Source: a virus. Taken from it: a stretch of DNA of 53,174 bases. This document shows, in pieces, positions 1 to 8,400 of this stretch (its first letter is position 1; each line of letters begins with the position of its first letter). The notes under the pieces are model-generated. The model was not told the origin of the DNA. It saw nothing but the letters and a program-made list of their open reading frames with translations, and searched no databases. The stretch spans positions 64,001-117,174 of IMG/VR virus record IMGVR_UViG_3300034022_000267; one strand, written 5' to 3'. The translations under genes and the position numbers were made by a program.

Positions 1-236
1 CCTTTAAGGCTAATATTAAAAAATATTCCTTCACAATTTATTCCATTTATGTTAATACTTGATGCTACTAAATATGTCAAAACGAACTGTCTACAAGGAT
101 TTTCTGTAGTGGTAGTTGTAGTGGTAGGACAACCTCCTATACACATTTGACTATTTAATCTATCAAGCTGTTTTGATATTTGCCATAAGAGATTAGCCTT
201 TTCACTCCAGCCTATTTGTTTTGGTGGTATTGCCAT
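1..236 (-). CDS. Thr-linker adhesin with QIGWS-type anchor (partial, C-terminus outside window)
   Basis: Seventy-eight codons are visible from an ATG at 236 and the frame runs off the window edge, so the C-terminus is missing. The first ~30 residues contain QIGWS, NLLWQISKQL and a following D-R, which closely match the N-termini of the next two upstream genes (starts 987 and 1618). A short Cys-flanked segment (MCIGGCP) and a poly-Thr linker follow, then a new domain beginning NPCRQFVLTYL. This looks like the third member of a tandem family of virion adhesins in which a common anchor carries different tips. The anchor role is inferred from the conservation pattern. The tip cannot be identified from what is visible. 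Confidence 0.75.
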   Translation of the reverse strand, partial: MAIPPKQIGWSEKANLLWQISKQLDRLNSQMCIGGCPTTTTTTTENPCRQFVLTYLVASSININGINCEGIFFNISLK

Positions 237-246
237 TATTTTTTAT

Positions 247-987
247 TTAATCTATTAAACAACGCACTGAGAAACCAAGTTTCTTATTACTACTAAAACT
301 GAATGCAGTACCAGTGTTAGATGCTAGGTATTGATACCTAGCATTTGGAGTATCGTACTCTGACGAAGTCCACCAGTAACCAATGTAGCCAATGTTGGAG
401 AACGGCCCAATGTTGTAGCGATAACCTCCTGGTAATGCTGTAAAACCACTAATGTTAGTAGCATCTGTATTTGGAGCATTCCAATTAGTTGTTCCAACTT
501 CTTTTAGTTTTCCTCCAGCAACAGTAAGTCCTCCTAAAAATGTTGTTAACGTGGTCCATTCAGTATCAGTAGGTACATGTTGACCAAGTGGAGCTAAACC
601 CCTTGGGTCGTTCACAGCATACCAATTGTATATTTTTCCATAAATTGGTCCATTTGCTGGGTCATTGTTATAATAACACCAAGCCCCTGTAGTTAAAGCT
701 TTCCAAGCTGTAGCGCCTTGCACTTCAGGAATAGGATCTCCATTAGCATATGTAACAACTTCTAAATTTCTTAAAATCCAAGTTTGATCTCCTATTAAAA
801 TAGAAGGTATTGCTTCTGTAGTTGTGGTAGTTGTAGTTATTGGAGCAATAGTAGTAGATGTGGTAGTGGTAGATGTAGGGCAATCACCTGTACACATAAT
901 AGAATCCATTCTATCTAATTGCTTAGATATTTCCCATAAGAGATTTTCTTCTTGTGACCACCCAATTTGTCGATTACCTATTGCCAT
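247..987 (-). CDS. Adhesin with QIGWS anchor, Thr linker and FISUMP (C-type-lectin-like) domain
   Basis: Encodes 246 aa. I chose the ATG at 987 (MAIGNRQIGW) over a longer frame opening at 1068 because it aligns with the start of both paralogues and leaves a 16-nt spacer after the preceding stop instead of a 65-nt overlap. Residues 1-~30 are the shared anchor, ~31-57 a Cys-flanked Ser/Thr linker. The rest is a FISUMP (Fibrobacter succinogenes major paralogous, TIGR02145-type) domain: IGDQTW, ANGDPIPE, GKIYNWYAVNDPRGLAP, HVPTDTEW, LPGGYR, WWTSSEY and the terminal GFSVRCL are characteristic. FISUMP domains have a C-type-lectin-like fold and sit in surface and phage tip proteins. Likely role: receptor-binding tip. 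The exact virion location is unknown. Confidence 0.85.
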   Translation of the reverse strand: MAIGNRQIGWSQEENLLWEISKQLDRMDSIMCTGDCPTSTTTTSTTIAPITTTTTTTEAIPSILIGDQTWILRNLEVVTYANGDPIPEVQGATAWKALTTGAWCYYNNDPANGPIYGKIYNWYAVNDPRGLAPLGQHVPTDTEWTTLTTFLGGLTVAGGKLKEVGTTNWNAPNTDATNISGFTALPGGYRYNIGPFSNIGYIGYWWTSSEYDTPNARYQYLASNTGTAFSFSSNKKLGFSVRCLID

Positions 988-1003
988 TGTTCTTTTATGT
1001 TTA

Positions 1004-1618
1004 TTAGTTATATACTCTGATTTCAATAGGTGTGTCAGATAATAAACTATCTCCATTAAAGTCACCACCTTGTGTTTTAATATAAAGAACGTCAGGGCCT
1101 TGATTATTTACACTAATATAAACAGGCTCTATAATACCATTATTATCTATCACTGAATCTGCTATTCCCCAAGTTTTATAACTATGTAATAACCCATTAC
1201 TATTCATAATATAAGTTCCAACACCCTCATACGCAAACCAAATATTACCAATAGTGTTTTCTAATACTGTTACTACTGGAGCTCCTTCATCGTATTCTAA
1301 ACTTTTTGTTCCCCAACTATTTGGTGTTGTTCCTGTTGCAACAAATGATGTATTTGCATCATTATTAGGAGCACCTACATTTGTAAAATCACCCCCAGTA
1401 CCACCACTTTTAATTAAATAAGTAACACCTACTGTTAAATCACCAGATGTTATAGCAATAGGACTGTTTACACCACTCTGTGTTAATAAAGCTGTATACA
1501 CTTTATATTTAGGCTTAAGCCCAAACATAATTGATGTTAATCTATTAAGTTGTTTTAATATTTGCCAAAGTAAGTTAGATTCTTGAGACCAACCAATTTG
1601 TCTAGAAATTATTCCCAT
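1004..1618 (-). CDS. Adhesin/fibre protein with QIGWS anchor and YTALLTQSG-type fibre domain
   Basis: Encodes 204 aa. Residues 1-~30 (MGIISRQIGWSQE, NLLWQILKQLNR) are the anchor shared with the two downstream genes, but this copy has no Thr linker and moves directly into a fibre-like domain. That domain begins YKVYTALLTQSG and contains TSFVATGTTP, VVTVLENT and EGVGTYI, wording I recognise from many uncharacterised fibre proteins of Bacteroidota phages. The arrangement suggests an exchangeable tip on a common base. It is the first gene after the 1.64-kb promoter candidate and so may begin a separate adhesin transcript. Confidence 0.75.
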   Translation of the reverse strand: MGIISRQIGWSQESNLLWQILKQLNRLTSIMFGLKPKYKVYTALLTQSGVNSPIAITSGDLTVGVTYLIKSGGTGGDFTNVGAPNNDANTSFVATGTTPNSWGTKSLEYDEGAPVVTVLENTIGNIWFAYEGVGTYIMNSNGLLHSYKTWGIADSVIDNNGIIEPVYISVNNQGPDVLYIKTQGGDFNGDSLLSDTPIEIRVYN

Positions 1619-1642
1619 TATCTTTAAATTTTATTTATTATA

Positions 1643-1673
1643 CAAAAATATATTATTATTAACAAAAAAACAA
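1643..1673 (-). promoter_or_regulatory. Candidate Bacteroidota sigma-A promoter for the QIGWS adhesin cluster
   Basis: On the minus strand TATTTTTG (1650-1643) matches the -7 consensus TAnnTTTG, and a TTG at 1673-1671 sits exactly 20 nt upstream as the -33 element. It lies in the 111-nt gap in front of the 204-aa adhesin gene, whose ATG is at 1618. The match rests on the family consensus only; the start site is not known. Confidence 0.5.
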
Positions 1674-1701
1674 TATTCTTTATTAAATTATTATAACAGA
1701 A

Positions 1702-1724
1702 TTAGTTAGAAAATTTATAACTAA
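1702..1724 (-). other. AT-only inverted repeat after the holin-like gene
   Basis: Arms TTAGTTA/TAACTAA (1702-1708 and 1718-1724) form a 7-bp stem with a 9-nt loop, six bases past the stop of the 84-aa membrane protein. The stem holds little G+C and no immediate U-run follows, so it would be a weak terminator at best. It may mark the end of the lysis/fibre transcript before the 1.64-kb promoter candidate. Confidence 0.3.
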
Positions 1725-1729
1725 AATTA

Positions 1730-1984
1730 TTACACGATTAATAAAAAAATATTTACTACTAATCCAGCTATCACTGCTCTTACAACATCCAAGTAGTCAA
1801 TCTTGTTATCTTTATTATACATATGCCAACCCCATTCCCAACACGTGCCTATAACACCAATTACAAATGATGTTAAGAATATTTGTATAGGAATTGGTAT
1901 TCCTGAGTAAGTTAATGATAATACCCATCCTAATCCAGCACCTATTAATATGTGCAATCCATTTCTAATCTGTTCTTTTTTCAT
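1730..1984 (-). CDS. Small membrane protein, holin candidate
   Basis: Encodes 84 aa with two or three predicted membrane segments (about residues 9-27, 31-48 and 66-84) and a charged, Trp-containing stretch between them (WEWGWHMYNKDNKIDYLD). Size, topology and position in an operon with endolysin and spanin fit a holin. Small membrane proteins with an acidic D-x-x-D-V motif before the last helix also occur outside lysis cassettes, so the call is tentative. The start overlaps the stop of the 128-aa gene by 4 nt, suggesting translational coupling. The 160-aa protein at 5.3 kb is the competing holin candidate. Confidence 0.5.
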   Translation of the reverse strand: MKKEQIRNGLHILIGAGLGWVLSLTYSGIPIPIQIFLTSFVIGVIGTCWEWGWHMYNKDNKIDYLDVVRAVIAGLVVNIFLLIV

Positions 1985-2367
1985 AATGTTAAATTGTTTT
2001 TTCTATATGTAAAATTAGTTACACCTAAGTCAATTATTGTTTGGTTACATTCTGCTCTTAACCTTGCTCTTTCATCTATTGCATATTGTGGTATTGGAAT
2101 ACCATCTAAATTTAATTTCTCAATATGCTTCTTTAGAAGTTCTGAAATCTGATTAGTGTAGTCTATGTCAATTTCTAATGCAATATTAATTTTATAATTA
2201 TTTATTTCTTCTTGTGTAGCAGTTTCATAAAATACTTGGTCTATAGGATTGTATCTGGGATTTGTATAATTACCTACGTATAAAAGTTCAGTACTATTTA
2301 TTGGTGGAACATCTGTGTTTGCAGTCCAAAATCTTCCTTCACTATCGTATATAGTATATATTTTCAT
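1981..2367 (-). CDS. Fibre-associated small protein (possible fibre chaperone or accessory)
   Basis: Encodes 128 aa: an N-terminal beta-rich part (MKIYTIYDSEGRFWTAN, then YVGNY) and a helical, charged C-terminal half (EEINNYKINIALEIDID, KKHIEKLNLDG, ERARLRAECNQTI). Its ATG overlaps the stop of the 337-aa fibre gene by 1 nt, the usual placement of fibre assembly factors, and the beta head plus charged helical tail is reminiscent of such chaperones. I see no motif that proves this. A structural accessory subunit is equally possible. Confidence 0.5.
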   Translation of the reverse strand: MKIYTIYDSEGRFWTANTDVPPINSTELLYVGNYTNPRYNPIDQVFYETATQEEINNYKINIALEIDIDYTNQISELLKKHIEKLNLDGIPIPQYAIDERARLRAECNQTIIDLGVTNFTYRKNNLTL

Positions 2368-3380
2368 TATTTATAATATGTTAACGATATTGTTTTTTGT
2401 TGTAAACTACCAGTTGCTGATGTTGTTATTGTTGATATTAAATAATATACATTAGACAATGTAAGACTTATTGATAAATCAGCAGTTATTGTACTATATA
2501 TTATACTATCTGTAATTGCTGTTGTTGTTCCAGGATAACCAGTTAGAATACCACCACTGTCTATACTAAATTCTCTTGAAAATAATCCTGGAGATACATT
2601 TAAACCTCCATTATATACACCTATCTGTGTTGCATTAGCTGGACTTATATCATTACTGACAGAAGAAATATAGAATTTAATATTTCCTGTATTACCAGCA
2701 ACAGGTCTTCTAAATCTTGAATTAAATTTTAATATAGAGTTTATTTTTATAGAATTAGCTGGTATAGTATTATTACTCATTATCTGTTCAGTTGTTGTTC
2801 CAATAACACTTGTGTATGTAGTTAGATTTGTAAAAATAGATATTAAGTCTTGTTTTAAATCAACTGTAGTCTTAACTAAGTTATTAGTTGGATATTTAGT
2901 TATTGAATTATCTAATAATGTATTCTCTTTGTTTGCTACGTTTTCTGGTGTAAAACCTAATGCAGTGGTTACATCTAAAGATGTTATACTTGTTAAATAT
3001 ATATTTGTGTCAAGAGCAAAGGTACCAGCTGCAGTCATCTTTACAAATGGTGTGCCAGTGGTCCAAGTTGGATAATTTAATGCTCCCCAAGTACCAACTG
3101 TTGGTATTGTTGGAAATGTAGCTAAACTACCATCACCTCTTATATATTGACTTATTGTACCAGTTGGTATAGCAAAGTATATACTGTTATATGTAGTTAA
3201 ACCATTAGCCCATATAACAGATGGATTAGGATAGGTTCCTGATAAATCACCACCAGCAGGTCCTGAAGGGGCTCCTCCACCTCCTGTAGCAACTTCTTTC
3301 ACCTTACCGAACTTATCTATTACGACAACTTTGGCAGAGTTAGCTGAGATGTTTCCATTTTTATTTATAAACTCATACAT
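2367..3380 (-). CDS. Phage tail/side fibre protein
   Basis: Encodes 337 aa. Near the N-terminus, after an oligo-Gly stretch, is SGPAGGDLSGTYPNPSV (about residues 39-55), a signature seen in many Bacteroidota phage fibre and baseplate proteins. Around residues 130-175 are TALGFTPENVANKENT and a helical stretch of the kind found in fibre shafts. The C-terminal ~140 residues are Ser/Thr/Ile-rich beta sequence typical of a trimeric tip. The gene overlaps both neighbours by 1 nt, inside a tightly packed set of small fibre-related genes downstream of lysis. Likely role: host recognition fibre; the receptor is unknown. Confidence 0.75.
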   Translation of the reverse strand: MYEFINKNGNISANSAKVVVIDKFGKVKEVATGGGGAPSGPAGGDLSGTYPNPSVIWANGLTTYNSIYFAIPTGTISQYIRGDGSLATFPTIPTVGTWGALNYPTWTTGTPFVKMTAAGTFALDTNIYLTSITSLDVTTALGFTPENVANKENTLLDNSITKYPTNNLVKTTVDLKQDLISIFTNLTTYTSVIGTTTEQIMSNNTIPANSIKINSILKFNSRFRRPVAGNTGNIKFYISSVSNDISPANATQIGVYNGGLNVSPGLFSREFSIDSGGILTGYPGTTTAITDSIIYSTITADLSISLTLSNVYYLISTITTSATGSLQQKTISLTYYK

Positions 3381-3682
3381 TAGATCTCTTCTATTGCATT
3401 AACATAATATGTTGTGTCAACTACATCTGATATAAATTGAATATAATCACCTTGATAAAGAGTGTAAGTTTCTGTATCTCTTATAGAATCTCCTGCATCT
3501 AAAGATAGTTCATATATAGGAACTATATGAATGCCAGGTCCCACCATAAATCTATTAAAATTAAATAAGTAGTTTGAATCAAGATTATTAATAATAATGG
3601 TTGTAATAGTCAATGATGTAGTTGTACAAGTGATTCTTGTACTTCCATCTAAAGCTATTTTTCCTTGATACACTATATTCAT
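3380..3682 (-). CDS. Small beta-rich protein of the fibre operon, unknown function
   Basis: Encodes 100 aa with no signal peptide and no membrane segment. The sequence is beta-rich (YQGKIALDGSTRITCT, TIIINNLDSNYLFNFN, GDYIQFISDVVDTTYYV) and looks like a compact virion or tip subunit rather than an enzyme. It overlaps the 70-aa gene by 4 nt and the fibre gene by 1 nt. I do not recognise the family; placement suggests a fibre partner. Confidence 0.55.
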   Translation of the reverse strand: MNIVYQGKIALDGSTRITCTTTSLTITTIIINNLDSNYLFNFNRFMVGPGIHIVPIYELSLDAGDSIRDTETYTLYQGDYIQFISDVVDTTYYVNAIEEI

Positions 3683-3891
3683 TTTGTTGCGTTAGTTTGT
3701 TTTTTTAAAAATACGTAATCATCTTTATATTCATTGGGAATTACAACTAACTGTTTCACCTTCCAAACTCCATTAGAAAATTCTGAATTAGTAGGTTTTA
3801 CAGATTGAGAAACATTTACAATAGAATTTGAATATTCTCTCATTTCTATGAAATTTGTAGGTCCTCCAAAATTAACATGTGATATTCTCAT
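3679..3891 (-). CDS. Small conserved-looking protein, unknown function
   Basis: Encodes 70 aa beginning MRISHVNFGGPTNFIEM and ending in a Lys-rich tail. The middle (WKVKQLVVIPNEYKDDYVFL) is mixed beta/charged sequence. It overlaps the spanin gene by 4 nt and the 100-aa gene by 4 nt, so it is almost certainly translated as part of the operon. There are no recognisable motifs, and a role with the fibre proteins is only inferred from position. Confidence 0.5.
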   Translation of the reverse strand: MRISHVNFGGPTNFIEMREYSNSIVNVSQSVKPTNSEFSNGVWKVKQLVVIPNEYKDDYVFLKKQTNATK

Positions 3892-4391
3892 ATCATTGGA
3901 AATTTAAACATGCCTTTCATATATCTATATCCTAAATATACAAGTAGTAAAAGTAATAGCCACAACCACCATAAGTCTAAAATAAATTTGCTCCAGCTGA
4001 ATTGTTCTTTATAAACTATCTTTGTGTTCTCAACCTTTTGAACTTCTATCTCATTACTGATTGAATCAACCACAATCTTAGCCACTATTTTTTCATTTAC
4101 GACTATTGTGTTATTTTTTATTTTCTTCTTGCTTAAACGAGCATTTTTGTATTTTGTAACCTTACCCTCATTGTTAACTATTTCAATTGGCTTAGTAGTA
4201 TCAACAGCTTCAATTACTATTTCTTCTGTTTCAACATCAAACTTTATAGATGTACTATCTTTAGAAATACTATCTGTTTTTACAACAGCAACAGTTTTTG
4301 CAATACTATCTGTTTTTGTTTCTTGTTTGTTTACATTTCGTGCACTACAAGATAAAAGTAAAAGCGATAAGAATATAAATATTGTTTTCAT
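3888..4391 (-). CDS. Unimolecular spanin (u-spanin)
   Basis: Encodes 167 aa with the full u-spanin architecture. A lipoprotein signal ends in lipobox LLSC (Cys15), so the N-terminus would be lipidated in the outer membrane. A periplasmic domain of about 115 residues follows, with alternating Val/Ile/Thr/Lys beta-type sequence, then a single strong transmembrane segment at about 136-156 (WWLWLLLLLL) and a short basic tail for the inner membrane. In T1 gp11-like u-spanins this layout fuses inner and outer membranes in the last step of lysis. It overlaps the endolysin gene by 4 nt (ATGA). The host is therefore Gram-negative. A separate Rz/Rz1 pair is not needed and was not seen. Confidence 0.8.
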   Translation of the reverse strand: MKTIFIFLSLLLLSCSARNVNKQETKTDSIAKTVAVVKTDSISKDSTSIKFDVETEEIVIEAVDTTKPIEIVNNEGKVTKYKNARLSKKKIKNNTIVVNEKIVAKIVVDSISNEIEVQKVENTKIVYKEQFSWSKFILDLWWLWLLLLLLVYLGYRYMKGMFKFPMI

Positions 4392-4858
4392 TTGAAATAA
4401 ATTTTAACTTCTTCAGTTCTTCTTTTTATAAGTCCATTGTTGCGAACTCCATTTGCATTAACCCATTTCATAAACTCTTTAGCTATAGCTGGATCATTTG
4501 GGTTTGAATTAACCTTCTTTAGCAAGTTGCTATCTCCTAATCCTTCTGGTATATTATCTGCATCAATATCACTTCCTAAGTTAAAAGCAAAAGACACAAG
4601 AGCATTGAATTGATTTTGATTGACATTAGATGTAACTAACATGTCAACATCTTTAGCAAACATATTAGCTGTAGTCGTTAACATCCAAAGAGCAGTTTCT
4701 TTAGTAATTGCTTTATCCTTCATAGTAACTTTTTTACCACTAGGATAGAAGGTTGATCCATATCCAATTGTTGGAACACCAGCACTGCAGAGGTATGGAC
4801 TTAGTCTTAATCCCTCAAACTTAGCAATAATCAAATAACCCTCTTCGTTTAGTTTCAT
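4388..4858 (-). CDS. Endolysin, GH24 (T4/P21-type) lysozyme
   Basis: Encodes 156 aa, the usual length for a single-domain GH24 muramidase that hydrolyses the MurNAc-GlcNAc bond of peptidoglycan. The catalytic pattern E-x8-(D/C)-x5-T is present as Glu15 (KFEG), Cys24 and Thr30 within YLCSAGVPTIGYG; the Cys variant is known in lambdoid P21-type endolysins. Other family features are NQFNALVSFAFNLG near residues 81-94 and LIKRRTEE near the C-terminus. There is no signal peptide or SAR helix at the N-terminus, so release should depend on a holin. The start shares one base with the stop of the 160-aa membrane/coiled-coil gene (TAATG), and the stop overlaps the spanin start. Confidence 0.93.
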   Translation of the reverse strand: MKLNEEGYLIIAKFEGLRLSPYLCSAGVPTIGYGSTFYPSGKKVTMKDKAITKETALWMLTTTANMFAKDVDMLVTSNVNQNQFNALVSFAFNLGSDIDADNIPEGLGDSNLLKKVNSNPNDPAIAKEFMKWVNANGVRNNGLIKRRTEEVKIYFK

Positions 4859-5340
4859 TATTTTGCTGCTTTTTTATGTTTATCAAAGTCTTCTTTGAGT
4901 TTTTCATAAAGTCCTTTTAAGCTATTATACTTTTCTAAAAGTTCTCTATGCAATTTTTCCCAGTTTTGAGATTGCTCCACTTCCTTTGCATAAGCAATTT
5001 GAATAGTGTTAAACTGTCCTTGCATAATAGTAGTCTGTGCACGTAGTTCATCTATCTGAGATCTGAAGTATTCTTTTTCTAATTTAAATTCAGCAATTAT
5101 ATCATTTTTATCATTTTTTAAATTTTCATTTTCTTGTGCTAATTTAGCATTTAAACTATCATATAGCTCCCTCACCTTAGCAGCATAATCTATTTCAGCT
5201 GATTCAATCTCTACTTCTCCTTTTTTTAAATCTTGATTTTTTTGTTGTCTACCCCCTAAAATCCATCCAACAATTCCACTTATACTTCCACCACCTAATA
5301 GTGTAAACCAATTATTATTTAGCCATTCAAACATGTTCAT
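4858..5340 (-). CDS. Membrane-anchored coiled-coil protein of the lysis cassette (holin or spanin-like candidate)
   Basis: Encodes 160 aa. One hydrophobic Gly-rich segment at about residues 11-30 (WFTLLGGG, SGIVGWILGG) is followed by ~125 residues of strongly charged heptad-like coiled coil. It sits directly upstream of the endolysin with a 1-nt TAATG overlap. One N-terminal membrane helix plus a soluble coiled coil resembles an inner-membrane spanin subunit, but a complete u-spanin is encoded two genes on, so a holin or holin regulator is also plausible. It would be the first gene of the lysis operon. Function uncertain. Confidence 0.6.
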   Translation of the reverse strand: MNMFEWLNNNWFTLLGGGSISGIVGWILGGRQQKNQDLKKGEVEIESAEIDYAAKVRELYDSLNAKLAQENENLKNDKNDIIAEFKLEKEYFRSQIDELRAQTTIMQGQFNTIQIAYAKEVEQSQNWEKLHRELLEKYNSLKGLYEKLKEDFDKHKKAAK

Positions 5341-5490
5341 TTATTTAAAATATTGTTACTTTTACTTTTATATAGAATGAACAAATTTATTAATAATAAA
5401 GTTAAAAACATAATGGATAAAAAAAGTAATATTTATAATATAGCATAAGCTAAAACTATTTTTCATTTAGATGATGATGTCTATGTTCAT
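5341..5490 (-). promoter_or_regulatory. 150-nt spacer before the lysis operon: weak hairpin and possible -7 element
   Basis: I see no gene here. A 7-bp inverted repeat TAGATGA/TCATCTA (5468-5474, 5487-5493, 12-nt loop) overlaps the TAG stop of the 1629-aa gene and could be a weak terminator or processing site. Closer to the lysis genes, TAAATTTG on the minus strand (5389-5382) matches TAnnTTTG, but I cannot find a good TTG at the expected distance. A lysis-operon promoter is therefore possible but not well supported. Confidence 0.35.
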
Positions 5491-8400
5491 CTACCTTATA
5501 CCATAATTAGATTGAACTTTTATGCCAAGATCTTTAGCAAGTGCTGGGTAGAACATAGGAAGATATCCTGCCATTTGATTTGATAAAGGAAACGTTTTCA
5601 TTAAATATTTAATAACATATGTTTTCTCTGCAGTTTCATCATCTCCTGTAAGTAACGCCCAATTTTCTTTCTTAAAATTATTTATCAATTTAGCAAAATT
5701 AGTTATCAATGCAGCTGATGGAAAGAATCCTTGAGATATAAGATCTAATCCACTAGTAGGATCATAGAAGTACATAAGTTCTCCTTTGAATTTATCTGTA
5801 GCTTTTAATATAAACTTATATTGATTTTTAACAATTGGATCTTCATCATCATCTGGTTCGTTAGCTTTTAATGCAGCAATTGCTGAGAATACTATTGCTA
5901 AAAATACAACATCTACTAATTGAGATTTAATGTTTTGTCTAGCAAGATCTATAAATTCAGCTTCTGTCATTTCAAGTGTTTTACCTGTCTCAGCTTCATA
6001 TTCATTTCTTTTCTTTTCCCACATTTCTCTCATATACTCCACTCCTTTTTCATTACCTGTTAATGAATTATATAAGTTACCTAATGGTGCAAAAGGTTTT
6101 GTAAGACTGAAATCATCTGTTAGCACCTTCATAACCATTCTAGTTCTTCCCCATTCATATGCATCAGAAGCAGAATTGAATTTTAAACCACCCATACGTA
6201 CATCTACAAGTCTAGGAATCCAGTTCTTAAACACCATAAATGATTTTCCAACTACACTCATGTTAATCATTCTAAGATCATCCTCAGATAGATTACCTAA
6301 TGCATCTTTAGATACTTGTTGCACCTTTCTTCTAAGTTCTATTACAGAATTAGACTTTTGATCTACACCAGGAATTACAAACTTATTATCAATAACCTCT
6401 CCAAGTTTTAACACTCCTTTTTCTTCAATGAGTCTTTTTACTTCTGCATCAAATTTTTCTTCATAAGCTTTTCTATCTTCTACAGATCCTTTATACTTAT
6501 CTTGATATTCAGGAAGAGTTCTTAAATAATCTCTAACGTTAATCACTTCACCATCTTGAACTATTGAATTATTAAGAAATGCATAGAAGTTAGATGTTTG
6601 TACATTTAAATCTGTTTGTCTCATTAATATCATTAAGAAATCTTGAATGCTTTCTTGTGTCAATGTGTTAAGAGAAAGTTGTTTAGCTATTTCTCTATTG
6701 TAATTATCAGTTAATGGTAAAAAATATTCTAATGCACCAATCATTTTCTTTTGATCTGTACCACCAAATTTGTTTGAAAAAATCATCATCTCTGCAGCTA
6801 GATAATCTTTCTTAGTAAAATATTTACCAGAGTTGATTAATGATTGAGCATTACCTCCAAAGAAGTTGGAAGAAGCAGAAAGAACATTAAGTCCTAATGT
6901 TGTAATTTGAAATGTATTATTCAATTGATTGATAAACTTATTCACACTTAATTGTCTAGTAGACATATCTTCTGGAAATACACTTACACCAAGTTTTTTA
7001 TTTAGTGTTTCTCCCCAAGATCCCATTTTGAATAGAAGTTGATCAAATGCTTGACTATCTACAAACTTCTGTCCATATATAATAGCTTTCATCATATCTT
7101 CTACAAGTTGAGCGTTCTCTCCTTTTGTATCAGTATATTTTAATACACCATCTTCGATTTTACTTTTACCAAATAAAGATGTAGCTATAGATTTTTTATT
7201 CTTTTCAACAGCAACAATAGCTTTTACTTGATCTTCTATTTCACTTAAGTATTTATATCTAAGCGCAGCTTCATTATAGAATGCCATAGTTCTAAATAAG
7301 TCAGTAGATGTTTCTTGTTCTAAAGGTCTAGTAAAATATTTAGGTATTTTGTTTACAGGTTTTCCTGTATTAGGATCTATTTCTCCATATCCTATATCAC
7401 CTTCATCTACAGATATATCTGTAAAGAATTGTTGACCAAGTTTAACTTGACCTCCAGTGATTAACTTTTCTACTAAATTCTTTCTTATAAATGGAAGGAA
7501 TGTTCTAGCAAATCTTTTATTAATATATCCAAGATCAGCATATTCATTATTCTTTCTGATGATATAATCATAGAATTCCTTAGCAGGTTCATTTTCTTTC
7601 TTTATAAGTTCTAACCATTCTTTAGATGTCCACTTATCTTTCTTTGGAAACTTTTTAGTTTCATTATATATAAACCATCCAGAAGATGTAGTGGTAGATG
7701 TATCATATAAGTTTTTAGCTTTATATATTTCCATCATCACTTCATTAGGAAGCTTACCAGTATTAGCTAATGCATCAGCTTCTTCCGATGTTAATAGTCT
7801 AGGTTTGTTTTTGATTCTTTCTATCTCTTCAGCAAGCTTCTCTTTTAAATGTTCATTGTATGCAGAAACATCTATATTTTCTCTTATCCATGAACTATCT
7901 CTATCATCTGATACACTCTCTAATTCTTTTTTAGTTTTAGCTTTTAGATCAGTGTAGAATTCTGGATTGTATTCATCTATAAGTTCATTAGAATCTTTCT
8001 TCTTAAGAATATTAAAATAATCTTTATATGATAATCCTTTTCCTTTAGCCCAATTTTCAAACTTAGTTTTTAATTCACCAAGTTTTTTACTTTCTGCTAA
8101 TGTATCCATAGAAGAATAAGCAAATGCTCTATTTGCTTTCTTATATAATAACTGAACAGCTTTACTTTGTAGTGTAGCTGTAGAAGCAAACATTTTTGTA
8201 AATCCTTTAATTATCTTTTCTGGAGCAAGAAAGTTATCTACTCCTTCTCTTTGAGCAATTATGTTTTCTGTAAATTTTTCTAATATGATCTCTAGATTGT
8301 ATTCTAATTTTCTTGCGTTATCAGATGTTCTTCTTAACTCTTCTTTAACTTTGTTATCTTCTTCACTATCTGATAGTAATCCTTCCAATTCTAAATAAAG

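Noticed and set aside
988-1068. Longer N-terminus for the FISUMP adhesin (start at 1068)
   Set aside because: It would overlap the previous gene by 65 nt, and the added residues do not match the paralogues, which begin right at the QIGWS anchor.
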